The notes under the pieces were generated by a model. It was not told the origin of the DNA and did no database searches. It saw only the letters and a program-made list of their open reading frames with translations. Both the position numbers and the translations under genes were made by a program. A stretch of DNA of 64,000 nt from Tepidanaerobacter syntrophicus (GTDB lineage: Bacteria; Bacillota; Thermosediminibacteria; Thermosediminibacterales; Tepidanaerobacteraceae). Numbering within the stretch: position 1 is the stretch's first letter; each line of letters starts with the position of its first letter. The stretch is taken from the NCBI RefSeq assembly GCF_001485475.2, contig NZ_DF977002.1:241910-305909 (forward strand), read 5' to 3'. This document shows, in pieces, positions 55,006-63,653 of the stretch.

Positions 55006-55744
55006 CAGCAATTCCCTCCTCGGTTCTTTGAATCAAGTCCATTATCTCTTTATATCGATCCCGTTGATGGTATAAATAATTTAGTCTCTCATACAACTCA
55101 ATTTTAGGTATTATCTTTAATTCATTGACATTGTTAATGATGAGTTTCTGATCGGCTAACGGACGCATGGCTTCATATATGAAACCAAGACGAGTGTTTT
55201 TATTCCTCTGCACATCCACATCACCGGTTTTTGATTCCTTGTACATGGAAAAATCATTATTCCAAATATCGTAAATCTCCTCAACGGCGATTCCCCATTC
55301 CTCGGCAAAACCATCTTCTTCATCCAACCGGGTTTTCCAGGAGTCAAGCACCTTTGTCACCTGTTCCTCCAGTTTATAATAAGTCACTCCTTCCTCTTCC
55401 CACCTCACCCGTATATCATTTTCCTTATCTATTTCCGCAAGGTAAATACAAATAATTATATTGGCAAGATAGAAGTATTTTTTTCTGTCGAGTTTGTATT
55501 TGCTTTTCATATGTGTATATGAAGTGGCAAAAATCGAGTCACGGGCTTGGCTTACAATATGCAAGTTCTCCCTGGTGTCTAAAATCCTTAACCCGGCTCC
55601 TTGGGCCATAGCTTTTACAACTTCCCTTATTTCAGGTTCCTCCATATAGGAATATACTCGGGCATCAGTCAGTGGCAATATTTTATTTTCAAGCAATGAA
55701 AAAAACACCTCAGAACCTTTTTGTAAATGCTCATGAGTAATCAA
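54968..55744 (-). CDS. jetB: Wadjet JetB, KITE/MukE-like subunit (DUF6063-like)
   Basis: A 258-residue protein in the position of JetB, which bridges the kleisin JetA and the JetC heads. It has no enzyme motif. A winged-helix-like C-terminal part is suggested by TRLGFIYEAMRPLADQKLI. I link it to DUF6063 from general resemblance and locus context rather than a search. The start is TTG 55744, with GGGAGGAG eight bases upstream. It follows jetA by 24 bases and overlaps jetC. Confidence 0.85.
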   Translation of the reverse strand: MITHEHLQKGSEVFFSLLENKILPLTDARVYSYMEEPEIREVVKAMAQGAGLRILDTRENLHIVSQARDSIFATSYTHMKSKYKLDRKKYFYLANIIICIYLAEIDKENDIRVRWEEEGVTYYKLEEQVTKVLDSWKTRLDEEDGFAEEWGIAVEEIYDIWNNDFSMYKESKTGDVDVQRNKNTRLGFIYEAMRPLADQKLIINNVNELKIIPKIELYERLNYLYHQRDRYKEIMDLIQRTEEGIADAENNRNQDNGL

Positions 55745-55768
55745 GGCAAGCTCTCCTCCCTAACTTTA

Positions 55769-57268
55769 TTATTCTAAGTTTGATTTACTAGGCAAAAGTT
55801 TAATCTTATAGGGTGAAACATAAAGTTCTTCCCATCTCAGAGGTTCTTTATCCTCTTCATTGACGCTTGATATCCTCCGGCCTATTAGCTTTTTATATTT
55901 CGGATTTTTATCACATAATCGCCGAAACAGCTCCAGCCTGTCATCATTTGTTTCTTGTTCTTCAAGCTTTAGTTCTACTTCCGTCACTACAAACATCATA
56001 AAAAGCTCAATATTTTTCTTTTGCATAAGCCATTTTTGTTTTTTAAAACTGTCTATATCCTGTAACTCTGTTATGGAAAATTCATTATTTTTCATAAGTT
56101 CATCGAATATGTCTTCCCACAGCTCTACAATTATATCCCAATCTGCGGATTTTGGCTGCCAGGTTTCTTCTTCGTCAAAATCCTCATATATCTCTTCATT
56201 GGTCTCTGTTTTTTTGATTTTTTGCTCTTCCCAGGCCCATTCTAATGGATATATGAAATCCACCTCGGGAGAAAACAGCGGATTCAAAAGACTTTCTAAT
56301 ACATCAAAATTGGCCAGCCCTTTTTTATCAATTACATTTTGCCAGATATCTTTTTTAAAAGTTAAATCGGAAGTCTTCCAGAAACTATCCGGATACTTAA
56401 CCCGGATTTCTACTTCAAATGCCATATTTTCCACTACAAGTTTTGCAAGTACATCGTGAAGCGCTCTGGCTACTTCCAGGCTTTCAAATACCTGCTCTGC
56501 CTCTGCTCTGGCCTCAGCAGGAAAAGAATTAAGCCGATTCTTCCATGAAAACATATCTTCAAATACCTTCTTCTCGTCTTCAAACTGCCTCTTTATTTCA
56601 TCTTCACTCTTTCGTCGGCTGTTTTTACTATCCATAAATATTATTTGAGGATTTCTAAGCACATCCTGCCGGTAATCCTTTTCCCGCCGTATAAGAGTTC
56701 TTACCCTGGCAATTAAATTACTGACACTGTTTTGAGCTTTATTAAAATTCCCGGATTTTATTAATTGCAGAGTATAGAACTGCTCAATGTCAAACCCAAA
56801 TTCCTCCAATATTTCCCTGGTTATAAATATAATTTCCTGGGCTTCTTCAGTCAGCATATATACGGTGGAACCGCCCTTTTCCCATTGACTATGCTCCCTG
56901 TCGGGTTTTAGGTAGCGAAATTTATATAGCTCATGGGTCCTCGTTTCTTCATCAAAAATATAACAGGAAAAAGGATCCTGCCTATTCGGATCCTTATACC
57001 ATAAAACTCCGTCTACCAGCCGTTCTGCCACCTCTTTTGAGGCCGCAAAATCCATCTCTCTTAATATTTCTTCGGTCATATAGATTAGATCCTGTCTGGT
57101 TCTGTTTGGATTCTCTGTTATTTCCCGGCGAAAGATTTTCAAAAGGAGAAGTAGGCAAATCTCATGAGCATAATCGTTTAAATCTCCTACATCCATACCG
57201 GTTCCAAGCATCCTAATGGCTTGGGTCTTTTTTAATCGATCTTTTAATCCCTTTTCTACCCTATCCAT
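55769..57268 (-). CDS. jetA: Wadjet JetA, kleisin-like subunit (DUF5716-like)
   Basis: A 499-residue protein beginning KGLKDRLKKTQAIRMLGTGM. It is rich in charged helices, in keeping with the kleisin role of JetA, which closes the JetC ring. The assignment to the type III family (DUF5716-like) rests on resemblance and on neighbours. ATG 57268 has only a weak AAGGTGAG site. The 104 to 119 bases between jetD and jetA contain a possible weak promoter (TTGAAT, 17 bases, TACATT on the minus strand), so jetABC might also be transcribed apart from jetD. Confidence 0.87.
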   Translation of the reverse strand: MDRVEKGLKDRLKKTQAIRMLGTGMDVGDLNDYAHEICLLLLLKIFRREITENPNRTRQDLIYMTEEILREMDFAASKEVAERLVDGVLWYKDPNRQDPFSCYIFDEETRTHELYKFRYLKPDREHSQWEKGGSTVYMLTEEAQEIIFITREILEEFGFDIEQFYTLQLIKSGNFNKAQNSVSNLIARVRTLIRREKDYRQDVLRNPQIIFMDSKNSRRKSEDEIKRQFEDEKKVFEDMFSWKNRLNSFPAEARAEAEQVFESLEVARALHDVLAKLVVENMAFEVEIRVKYPDSFWKTSDLTFKKDIWQNVIDKKGLANFDVLESLLNPLFSPEVDFIYPLEWAWEEQKIKKTETNEEIYEDFDEEETWQPKSADWDIIVELWEDIFDELMKNNEFSITELQDIDSFKKQKWLMQKKNIELFMMFVVTEVELKLEEQETNDDRLELFRRLCDKNPKYKKLIGRRISSVNEEDKEPLRWEELYVSPYKIKLLPSKSNLE

Positions 57269-57387
57269 CTTTACTCACCTTAAAATTAATGTATTAGCTA
57301 ATTGCAGATAATTCAATGTTCTGTGTTGCATAGGCATGATGGCCTGCTGCTGTTTAGCGTCTTGTCTCGTGTCCGTCAGCTTGTATC

Positions 57388-58473
57388 CTACAATTTGTCC
57401 CTTTCAGGAACGGTCTTTGACCTTATCAAATATTCATAAGTAATAAACTCTTGTGGAATTCTCCGATTTGCATACCACAGTCTTTTTAGATGTTTCACCG
57501 TTTCATGATAATTATTTTCGGCAAACTCACTTATAACAAAATTTAAATTTTCGATATTCGTATTCTGAGCTTTTTTAATTGGATAAGATTTTCCAAAATC
57601 TAACAAATTTTTATATGCATCTAGTTGAAGTGAAATATTTACGGAAGGATATGTTTCCCTTAGGGATTTGTAAATCATATAACCTTCCGGGTCAATATCC
57701 CCAAAATAAAAGACCTTTAAGCCGCCGATATCGGCAATCTCATGGATGAAAGCAAAGCTGCTTATTATATCCTTGCCTTGACCGTAAATTATGGCGTCGG
57801 GAATAATGCCAAATAGGTCATATCCCTTTGCCGCAGCCCTTTTAAAAGTAAAGAATGTGGAATGATTTTCCAAAATAATTGCGGTTTTAATCTGCCTTAC
57901 GCCCCTGTTCCAATATGCAAACATCTGGCCGTATTTTTTCATTTTAAGGTCTTCATAAGACAGCTTTAATCTTTTGATTACTCCGTTGTCCGGTTCTTCT
58001 TTTGGGTCTAAAAACTTCTCATTATCAAAAAGCTCTAAACACCTTTCCTCGCAACTTGCCCACTCTCGCCAGTCTCTGTTTTGCAAAAACTCATATATTC
58101 GTAAAATAAATTGCCATTCTCTGTCAGTTTGCAGCCTCGGATATTTAATATATGTACTAAGGTCCAATAAATCGGACAGTCTTAGGATGTCTTCACTCTT
58201 CCATCTTGGAGTAATCACATCTTCTGTAATGTACCATCGAAGTTTCAATGGCGGATATTTGCCATTGTATCCCACGGTTTTCATTGGTTTTATATATCCT
58301 TCTTGCAGGAGTGTTTCTAAAGCCTCGTATAGGCCATGGTAGCCGCCCTTTTTATGGTAAGCGGAGGATCCTCCTGATTTTTCCAACAAAAACTTTTCAA
58401 GATCATCTAAATAAAAACTTTTCCGATTTTTTTGTTTGTAGTCATTCAAAAAGACTTTTATAAGATTGTACAT
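57388..58473 (-). CDS. jetD: Wadjet JetD, Toprim-domain nuclease
   Basis: A 361-residue protein related to the DUF3322/DUF2220 JetD family, the part of Wadjet that cuts circular DNA held by JetABC. An N-terminal winged-helix region is followed by a Toprim fold with the metal-binding Glu in AIILENHSTFF (Glu 202) and the acidic pair in FYFGDIDPEGY (Asp 259 and 261), so the active site appears intact. ATG 58473 follows GGGAAGGGA; the frame opens five codons earlier with TTG. It is the first gene of the locus here, whereas jetD is commonly drawn last. Confidence 0.9.
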   Translation of the reverse strand: MYNLIKVFLNDYKQKNRKSFYLDDLEKFLLEKSGGSSAYHKKGGYHGLYEALETLLQEGYIKPMKTVGYNGKYPPLKLRWYITEDVITPRWKSEDILRLSDLLDLSTYIKYPRLQTDREWQFILRIYEFLQNRDWREWASCEERCLELFDNEKFLDPKEEPDNGVIKRLKLSYEDLKMKKYGQMFAYWNRGVRQIKTAIILENHSTFFTFKRAAAKGYDLFGIIPDAIIYGQGKDIISSFAFIHEIADIGGLKVFYFGDIDPEGYMIYKSLRETYPSVNISLQLDAYKNLLDFGKSYPIKKAQNTNIENLNFVISEFAENNYHETVKHLKRLWYANRRIPQEFITYEYLIRSKTVPERDKL

Positions 58474-58899
58474 AATTTCCCTTCCCAAATTTCGTGGTTA
58501 TAAAATGATTTTCTCATAATTTGGCAACAATCTTTTTTATCTATAATTGCATACTCCTTTGATTTACATATAACTTTATCACATACTTTTTTCACCACAG
58601 CATTTACCCAAGCCTCGCTTTCTTTTTCTTAAAGCTTTTCTTTTTAGGCATATCCGAATTATTTGCCGCTTTTTACAAAGCTCAAATATCACAGTCCCCT
58701 TAATGACAATTAAACAAAGAACTTATTAAATATATTATACCATGTAAACTATTTTTATATTATTATAAGGCCGGGTATAGAAAAAATCTTCCCTGGGACG
58801 GTTGCATTAATATCCTTCAAAAACATTATACTATACTAGAAAGCTAATATTCGGGTTTTGCTGCATTAAAAAATGGATAACCCTTCTATCTCATATTAC

Positions 58900-58940
58900 A
58901 AGGACGGTTCTTTTGTGTTGTCTGACAACAGAGCACAGAG
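58900..58940 (+). repeat. Partial direct copy of the palindrome
   Basis: AGGACGGTTCTTTTGTGTTG followed by TCTGACAACAGAGCACAGAG repeats the inner half and outer edge of the adjacent full palindrome. It looks like a copy with most of its right arm deleted. Confidence 0.8.
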
Positions 58941-59009
58941 GCAGAGCACAGAGGGACGGTTCTTTTGTGTTGTCAGACAACACAAAAGAACCGTCCCTCT
59001 GTGCTCTGC
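58941..59009. repeat. Long perfect palindrome, copy 2
   Basis: Two 34-base arms (58941-58974 and 58976-59009) are perfect inverted repeats around a single A. The sequence is the same as copy 1 at 45664 except that outer A-T pairs are G-C here (AGAGCACAG against AGAACACAG, with matching changes in the other arm). Confidence 0.92.
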
Positions 59010-59173
59010 GCTCCCTCTGTTATTATTCTTTTAATTATCTTGCTATAGTCCACTTGCAAGAAGTTTTTACCTTGGAGAAGGCACAGCTTGTTACCTTAAG
59101 GAATATCTATGCGGCACTCTTATTCAGCTTTATAAAATTGTAACAAAATCCTCACAGTTTTTTCAAAATTATG

Positions 59174-59193
59174 CTCTAAAATATTATTTAGAG
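59174..59193. promoter_or_regulatory. Small inverted repeat before the NEW3 gene
   Basis: CTCTAAA (59174-59180) and TTTAGAG (59187-59193) are perfect inverted arms around six bases, 27 bases before the start codon. It could be an operator for the exporter operon; only the symmetry is seen. Confidence 0.35.
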
Positions 59194-59219
59194 ATTATGT
59201 TCAAAGGAAGGTGAAAAAG

Positions 59220-60368
59220 ATGTCAAGGAGTAAAACCAAAATTTTAGCAGCAATAATTCTTATCCTGGTAATCGGTCTTTGTCCAACAGCTTATGGTGCA
59301 AACGGTTTAATCATTTATACTCAATATCCCGGAATTTCAGCACAGCCCGGCAATAATATAACTTTTCCTCTTATAATAAAAGGTTCTGGCTTTATAGACA
59401 TTGCTGTAACAAGTATTCCATCCGGCTGGACAGCTGGAATTTATGGGGAAGGTATGAGGGTTCACCGAGTATATACATCTTCAGATGTTAATGCAGAAGT
59501 AGATTTGCGTGTCCAAATTCCTTCAGAGGCAAAAAATGGCAGCTATAATTTAGTAGTTCAGGCTTCAGGTGCAGGCGGCACATCTACTTTAACCTTAAAC
59601 ATCAAAATCGATACCAATGCGGAGGGTGCTGACAAGATAGATGTGCAATACCCTTCTCTTTCAGGGCCGGATACTGCCACATTTAGTTTTAGAGGCACTC
59701 TTTACAATAACAGCGGCCGTCCGAGATTCTACACTCTTGGCGCTGATGCTCCCGAGGGCTGGCAGGTTTCTTTTAAACCGGCATACCAAAGCAATCAGAT
59801 TACAAGCCTCAGTTTAGAGGCAGGCAAATCGCAGGATCTTGATATAGTTGTGCAGCCGCCAAAAGGAGTCAAGGCCGGAAAATATAAAATAACTGCGGCA
59901 GCAGTCTATGGAAGCGAAGTTGCAAAAGCAGATTTAGAAGTAGTAATTTCGGGTACTTATCGTCTCAAGCTTTCTACACCTTCTGACAGGCTAAACGCCG
60001 ATCTTACAGCAGGTAAAGAAGGATCGGTAACTTTAGAACTGGAAAATCAAGGGAGTGCAGACCTGCATGGTATAAACCTTTCTGCAAGTACGCCTACAGG
60101 CTGGACTGTTGCATTTAAACCGGATTCCATAGAAACACTAAAAAGCGGAGAAAAGAAACAGGTTACTGCATCTATCACCCCTAGCGCCAAAGCCATTGCG
60201 GGAGATTACATGGTGACCATAACCGCTTCTACTGATGAAACATCTGATAGCATAGATATTAGGACGACTATTCATACTTCCACATTGTGGGGTTTTATAG
60301 GAGTTGTAATAATTTTTGCGGTAATAGCTTGGGTAGTTACAACCTTCAGGAAATACGGGCGGCGATAG
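59220..60368 (+). CDS. Exported NEW3-domain membrane-anchored protein
   Basis: A 382-residue protein with a signal peptide ([19 protein letters not shown]), three Ig-like NEW3/COG1470-type domains ([58 protein letters not shown]) and one C-terminal transmembrane helix ([20 protein letters not shown]) ending FRKYGRR. The protein therefore displays beta domains outside the cell and is held by a tail helix. It is directly followed (2 bases) by an ABC ATPase and permease, so it is probably the accessory protein of that exporter. ATG 59220 is favoured by AGGAAGGTG upstream. Confidence 0.88.
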   Translation: MSRSKTKILAAIILILVIGLCPTAYGANGLIIYTQYPGISAQPGNNITFPLIIKGSGFIDIAVTSIPSGWTAGIYGEGMRVHRVYTSSDVNAEVDLRVQIPSEAKNGSYNLVVQASGAGGTSTLTLNIKIDTNAEGADKIDVQYPSLSGPDTATFSFRGTLYNNSGRPRFYTLGADAPEGWQVSFKPAYQSNQITSLSLEAGKSQDLDIVVQPPKGVKAGKYKITAAAVYGSEVAKADLEVVISGTYRLKLSTPSDRLNADLTAGKEGSVTLELENQGSADLHGINLSASTPTGWTVAFKPDSIETLKSGEKKQVTASITPSAKAIAGDYMVTITASTDETSDSIDIRTTIHTSTLWGFIGVVIIFAVIAWVVTTFRKYGRR

Positions 60369-60370
60369 CA

Positions 60371-61324
60371 ATGGATACCCAAACAATAATTGAAATTCAA
60401 AATCTGGTAAAGCAGTACGGGTCTATCACAGCAGTTGACAATTTAAATCTTTCGATATGCAAGGGTGAAATTTTTGGCTTGCTGGGCCCAAATGGCGCAG
60501 GAAAAACTACTACGATATTAATGCTTATGGGGCTTTGTGAACCTACTTCCGGCAGTATCAGTGTAGCAGGTTTAAATCCGGCGCGAGAACCTATTCTGGT
60601 TAAAAAAATAGTTGGCTACATGCCTGACAGTATCGGCTTTTACGGGGATATGACCGGCAGGGAAAATCTTTATTATACCGCAAATTTAAACAGGATTCCA
60701 AAAGAGGAGCAGGAAAAGAGAATTGATTTTCTTATAAGCAAGGTTGGCCTCAAGGAGGCTGCTGACAGAAAAGTAAGGGAATATTCCAGAGGCATGCGGC
60801 AGCGTCTCGGCGTAGCCGATGTGCTTTTAAAGGATCCGGAAGTAGTATTTCTTGATGAGCCTACTTTAGGTCTTGATCCGGAGGGTACTGCAGAACTTTT
60901 GGAAATTATAAAAGAGCTTGGCAAAAAAGAAGGTAAAACCGTTTTAATATCTTCCCATCTCCTTCATCAGGTACAGGCTATTTGCGATAGAGTAGGAATT
61001 TTTGTAAAGGGCAAGCTTGTTGCGTCAGGCACTATTTCTGAGCTTGCTCAAAAAATAGGCGGCGAGCGGGCTGTGGAAATCAAGGCAACTCCTCTGGAAG
61101 ATTTTCCCTATAATGCGATAAGCGCTATGCCGGGTGTAGATTCCGTCAGTGTTCAGGATGATATGATTATTATCGATGGTGCAGGAGAAGAACTTGCTCC
61201 TAAAATAGTAAAAGCACTTGTTGAGCGCGGCATGAATATTTATCATGTTAAAGTACGAGGCTCAGACCTTGACGACATCTATCGTCGGTATTTTCAGGAA
61301 GAAGGTGCAAAAAATGATAAGTAA
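60371..61324 (+). CDS. ABC transporter ATP-binding protein
   Basis: A 317-residue ATPase of the ABC-2 exporter (CcmA/NatA) type. Walker A is [16 protein letters not shown], the signature is [16 protein letters not shown], Walker B is [15 protein letters not shown] and the switch His is in LISSHLLHQ. The C-terminal 80 residues are a regulatory tail. The frame extends upstream into the NEW3 gene, but ATG 60371 gives the expected N terminus. Its last codons overlap the permease start. Confidence 0.94.
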   Translation: MDTQTIIEIQNLVKQYGSITAVDNLNLSICKGEIFGLLGPNGAGKTTTILMLMGLCEPTSGSISVAGLNPAREPILVKKIVGYMPDSIGFYGDMTGRENLYYTANLNRIPKEEQEKRIDFLISKVGLKEAADRKVREYSRGMRQRLGVADVLLKDPEVVFLDEPTLGLDPEGTAELLEIIKELGKKEGKTVLISSHLLHQVQAICDRVGIFVKGKLVASGTISELAQKIGGERAVEIKATPLEDFPYNAISAMPGVDSVSVQDDMIIIDGAGEELAPKIVKALVERGMNIYHVKVRGSDLDDIYRRYFQEEGAKNDK

Positions 61325-62315
61325 ATTGAAAAACATTTTTGGAATTAATACTTCCGAATCAACTTCCAAGGAAATCCTCGGCGGAATAGATGTAGTATTT
61401 TTCAAGGAGCTGGCCGATCAGCTTTCTAGCATAAGATATATTATTTTGTTTGCGCTGATTACTCTTACGGGTGTAGTTTCTTTTTATTCTGCAATATCTA
61501 ATATAGGGACGCTGACTGAGGATTCGGGAACAAATTTTATTCTTATTCGCTTATTTACAACTTCAGGCACCTCACTGCCTTCTTTTACATGGTTTTTGTC
61601 ACTGCTCGGCCCGCTCCTGGGACTTTCTATGGGTTTTGATGCCATAAACGCCGAACAGTCTAACGGAACACTCACAAGGCTGCTGGCACAGCCCATATAC
61701 CGAGATGATGTTATCAACGGAAAGTTTTTTGCACGGCTTTTTATACTGACTTTAATGACCTTTGCTCTAGGTGGATTTGTGGCAGGTATGGGTATTGTGC
61801 TGACAGGAGTCGCGCCGGAAGGTGAGGAAGTTGTAAGGCTTATAATATATTTGCTATTAAGTGTAGTTTATATGGCTTTTTGGGTTGCGCTTTCAATGTT
61901 GTTTTCTGTTATTTTCCGGCAGACTGCAACTTCAGCTCTTTCTACTATTGCATTATGGCTGTTTTTTACCATATTTCTTCCTATATTTGCAGGCATGGTG
62001 GCAGATACTTTATTTCCTGTAACCGATAAAGCAGATGTGCTGACTCAGCTTTATAATATAAAATTGTCCCAAGGGATAAGCAGGCTTTCTCCTTCAACAC
62101 TTTACAGCGAAGCTGCGGTTACTATTCTTTCTCCAAATGTCAGAACATTAGGACCCGTCCTCCTAGAGCAGGCATACGGCGCCGTACCCGGCTCATTGCC
62201 TCTCGGCCAGAGCCTGCTTTTGATATGGCCACATCTTACAGGCCTTATAGCGGGAACAATGATCATCTTCGGGATAACTTATACACTTTTCATGCGTCAG
62301 GAAATACGAGCTTAA
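61314..62315 (+). CDS. ABC-2 type permease
   Basis: A 333-residue membrane protein with about six hydrophobic segments (for example [20 protein letters not shown] and [20 protein letters not shown]) and a large extracytoplasmic loop after the first. [19 protein letters not shown] and [17 protein letters not shown] are typical of ABC2_membrane permeases of the NosY/GldF type. ATG 61314 overlaps the ATPase stop by 11 bases. With the NEW3 protein it forms a three-gene export system of unknown substrate. Confidence 0.92.
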   Translation: MISKLKNIFGINTSESTSKEILGGIDVVFFKELADQLSSIRYIILFALITLTGVVSFYSAISNIGTLTEDSGTNFILIRLFTTSGTSLPSFTWFLSLLGPLLGLSMGFDAINAEQSNGTLTRLLAQPIYRDDVINGKFFARLFILTLMTFALGGFVAGMGIVLTGVAPEGEEVVRLIIYLLLSVVYMAFWVALSMLFSVIFRQTATSALSTIALWLFFTIFLPIFAGMVADTLFPVTDKADVLTQLYNIKLSQGISRLSPSTLYSEAAVTILSPNVRTLGPVLLEQAYGAVPGSLPLGQSLLLIWPHLTGLIAGTMIIFGITYTLFMRQEIRA

Positions 62316-62352
62316 AGTTAACTAAAACATCATCGAAGGCACAAATAGTAAT

Positions 62353-62382
62353 GGCCATCCCTTCAAGCAGATAGGGATGGCC
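62353..62382. terminator. Hairpin between convergent exporter and BcsB-like genes
   Basis: GGCCATCCC (62353-62361) pairs with GGGATGGCC (62374-62382) around twelve bases. Flanking AT-rich bases are not a clean T-run, so termination is likely from position but not certain. Confidence 0.6.
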
Positions 62383-62478
62383 TATTATGCATTCTTAAGG
62401 CACTTTACTTTTTGAAAGTAAAGCATCTTGCCGAGATTTTATTGCTTCAATAATCAGCGTATTATTGGTTTAAGCCTT

Positions 62479-63555
62479 CTATTCTTTACTTCGGCTTATA
62501 ATTATTAAGACATAGACACTTATAATTATAAGCATAATGAAGAAAATCAAATATATTACAAATTGTGGGTTATCTTGCAATCTTGTTTTTTCGGTAGGAG
62601 AGCTTTGAGCAGTTTTTTCTTTCGGCGCTTGTGATGGTTTTACGAAATAAGCAGTATAAATATCTCCGTCGCTGTCGATTACCGCAGCATCCCCTTTAAG
62701 TTTTAAATTAAACGTAAAGTCTTTAAGATACATTTCGGCTGCTGTCAAATTTTCTTCTTTTGGCGCCGTTATAACCATTAAATGTTTTTCACCATTAAAG
62801 GGGGAGGTGGTCAACTGGATGGATGCAAGATTTTTATTATAGCCTTCAATCAACGCCATCTTGGGGCTAGACTCAAATTTTTCAAACTTGCCGTCAAACT
62901 TTATATAGAGTTTATCATTTAAGTCTTTAATAGCAGCATTGTCTTTCGGTGTTCCTATCACTATTATATTGGCATCTGTCGCCGCAAGTTCTGCACCTTT
63001 GACTGCTGACAAATTTTTTACATCTTTTATATTATGTCCCATGAAAGCCACTATGTTCGAAGCCATCGTCAGATATTGTTTATCTATTTTATCCGGCAGT
63101 ACAAGCAAAGTATCATCCAATGATCCGTTTTTTATAAAAATATCCGGATAATACTCAAGATATCTTCCTTCGGCTATTTCTCGGGGAAAGTTAAATGTTG
63201 TATCTTTGGATATTAGTGCCCATATTTCTCCGTATCTAAGATTTTTACAGTCAAATCCGTAGGGCTCAAGATAAAAGACTACTTTAAGTTCTAACAAATC
63301 GCTGTCTCTAAGCTCTTCGGGAATTTTTACTTTAATCTCGTCTTCCTCAGCTCCCTTTTCGCTTAGGAGCTTACTGGCCAGCGGAATATTGTTAAGGTAA
63401 ACCGTTACAGATGATTTGTCAAAATCTAATGCGCCTGTATACCTTAAAGGAATATTTATAAAGGAATCCTCTTTTAGCCGGCAATTTTTAGGTAAATTTA
63501 TCGAAAATGTTGCTTGCTGATAAAATATGCCTTTGATTGATAGTGTAAAATATTT
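62479..63555 (-). pseudogene. 3' remnant of a BcsB-like membrane protein gene
   Basis: The open frame runs from just after a stop at 63556 to 62479 and encodes 358 residues with no start or ribosome site at its 5' end. It begins mid-domain (FTLSIKGIFYQQATFSINLP). The sequence resembles the cellulose synthase regulatory (BcsB-type) fold, for example LKVVFYLEPYGFDC and IIVIGTPKDNAAI, and ends in a transmembrane helix (VIYLIFFIMLIIISVYVLII). The upstream part is missing where the ISLre2-type element begins, so the element has most likely cut the gene, with the 5' part beyond it. An internal TTG at 63297 is in frame but has no ribosome site. Confidence 0.75.
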
Positions 63556-63593
63556 CTAGGTTTTTTGCAGGAAAAATTCATTCGGACGTAGAA

Positions 63594-63653
63594 AAAAGAC
63601 CTCACCATCCTTTCCACAGGATGAGTATAAACTCATAGAAAGGTGAGGTCTTT
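63594..63653 (+). promoter_or_regulatory. Hairpin that hides the transposase ribosome site
   Basis: AAGACCTCACC (63596-63606) pairs with GGTGAGGTCTT (63642-63652), and an inner ATGAGT/ACTCAT stem (63621-63636) stacks above. The ribosome site AAAGGTGAGG lies in the right arm, immediately before ATG 63654. An RNA read from outside the element would fold and block translation. Confidence 0.75.

Larger units (their letters stand above)
58474..59219. other. Long intergenic region between jetD and the NEW3 gene
   Basis: No gene is supported in these 746 bases. It is AT-rich on the left. The minus strand there has TTGCCA with a TTATAA about 18 bases on as a possible weak jetD promoter (near 58500-58530). 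The right half contains one and a half copies of the long palindrome, then a small inverted repeat just before the NEW3 gene. Confidence 0.6.

Noticed and set aside
58913..59143. Open frame of 76 codons beside the jet locus
   Set aside because: Most of it is the palindromic repeat read through; no ribosome site and no protein-like composition.
62353..62382. Riboswitch or small RNA at the GGCCATCCC hairpin
   Set aside because: A single stem between convergent genes is better explained as a terminator.
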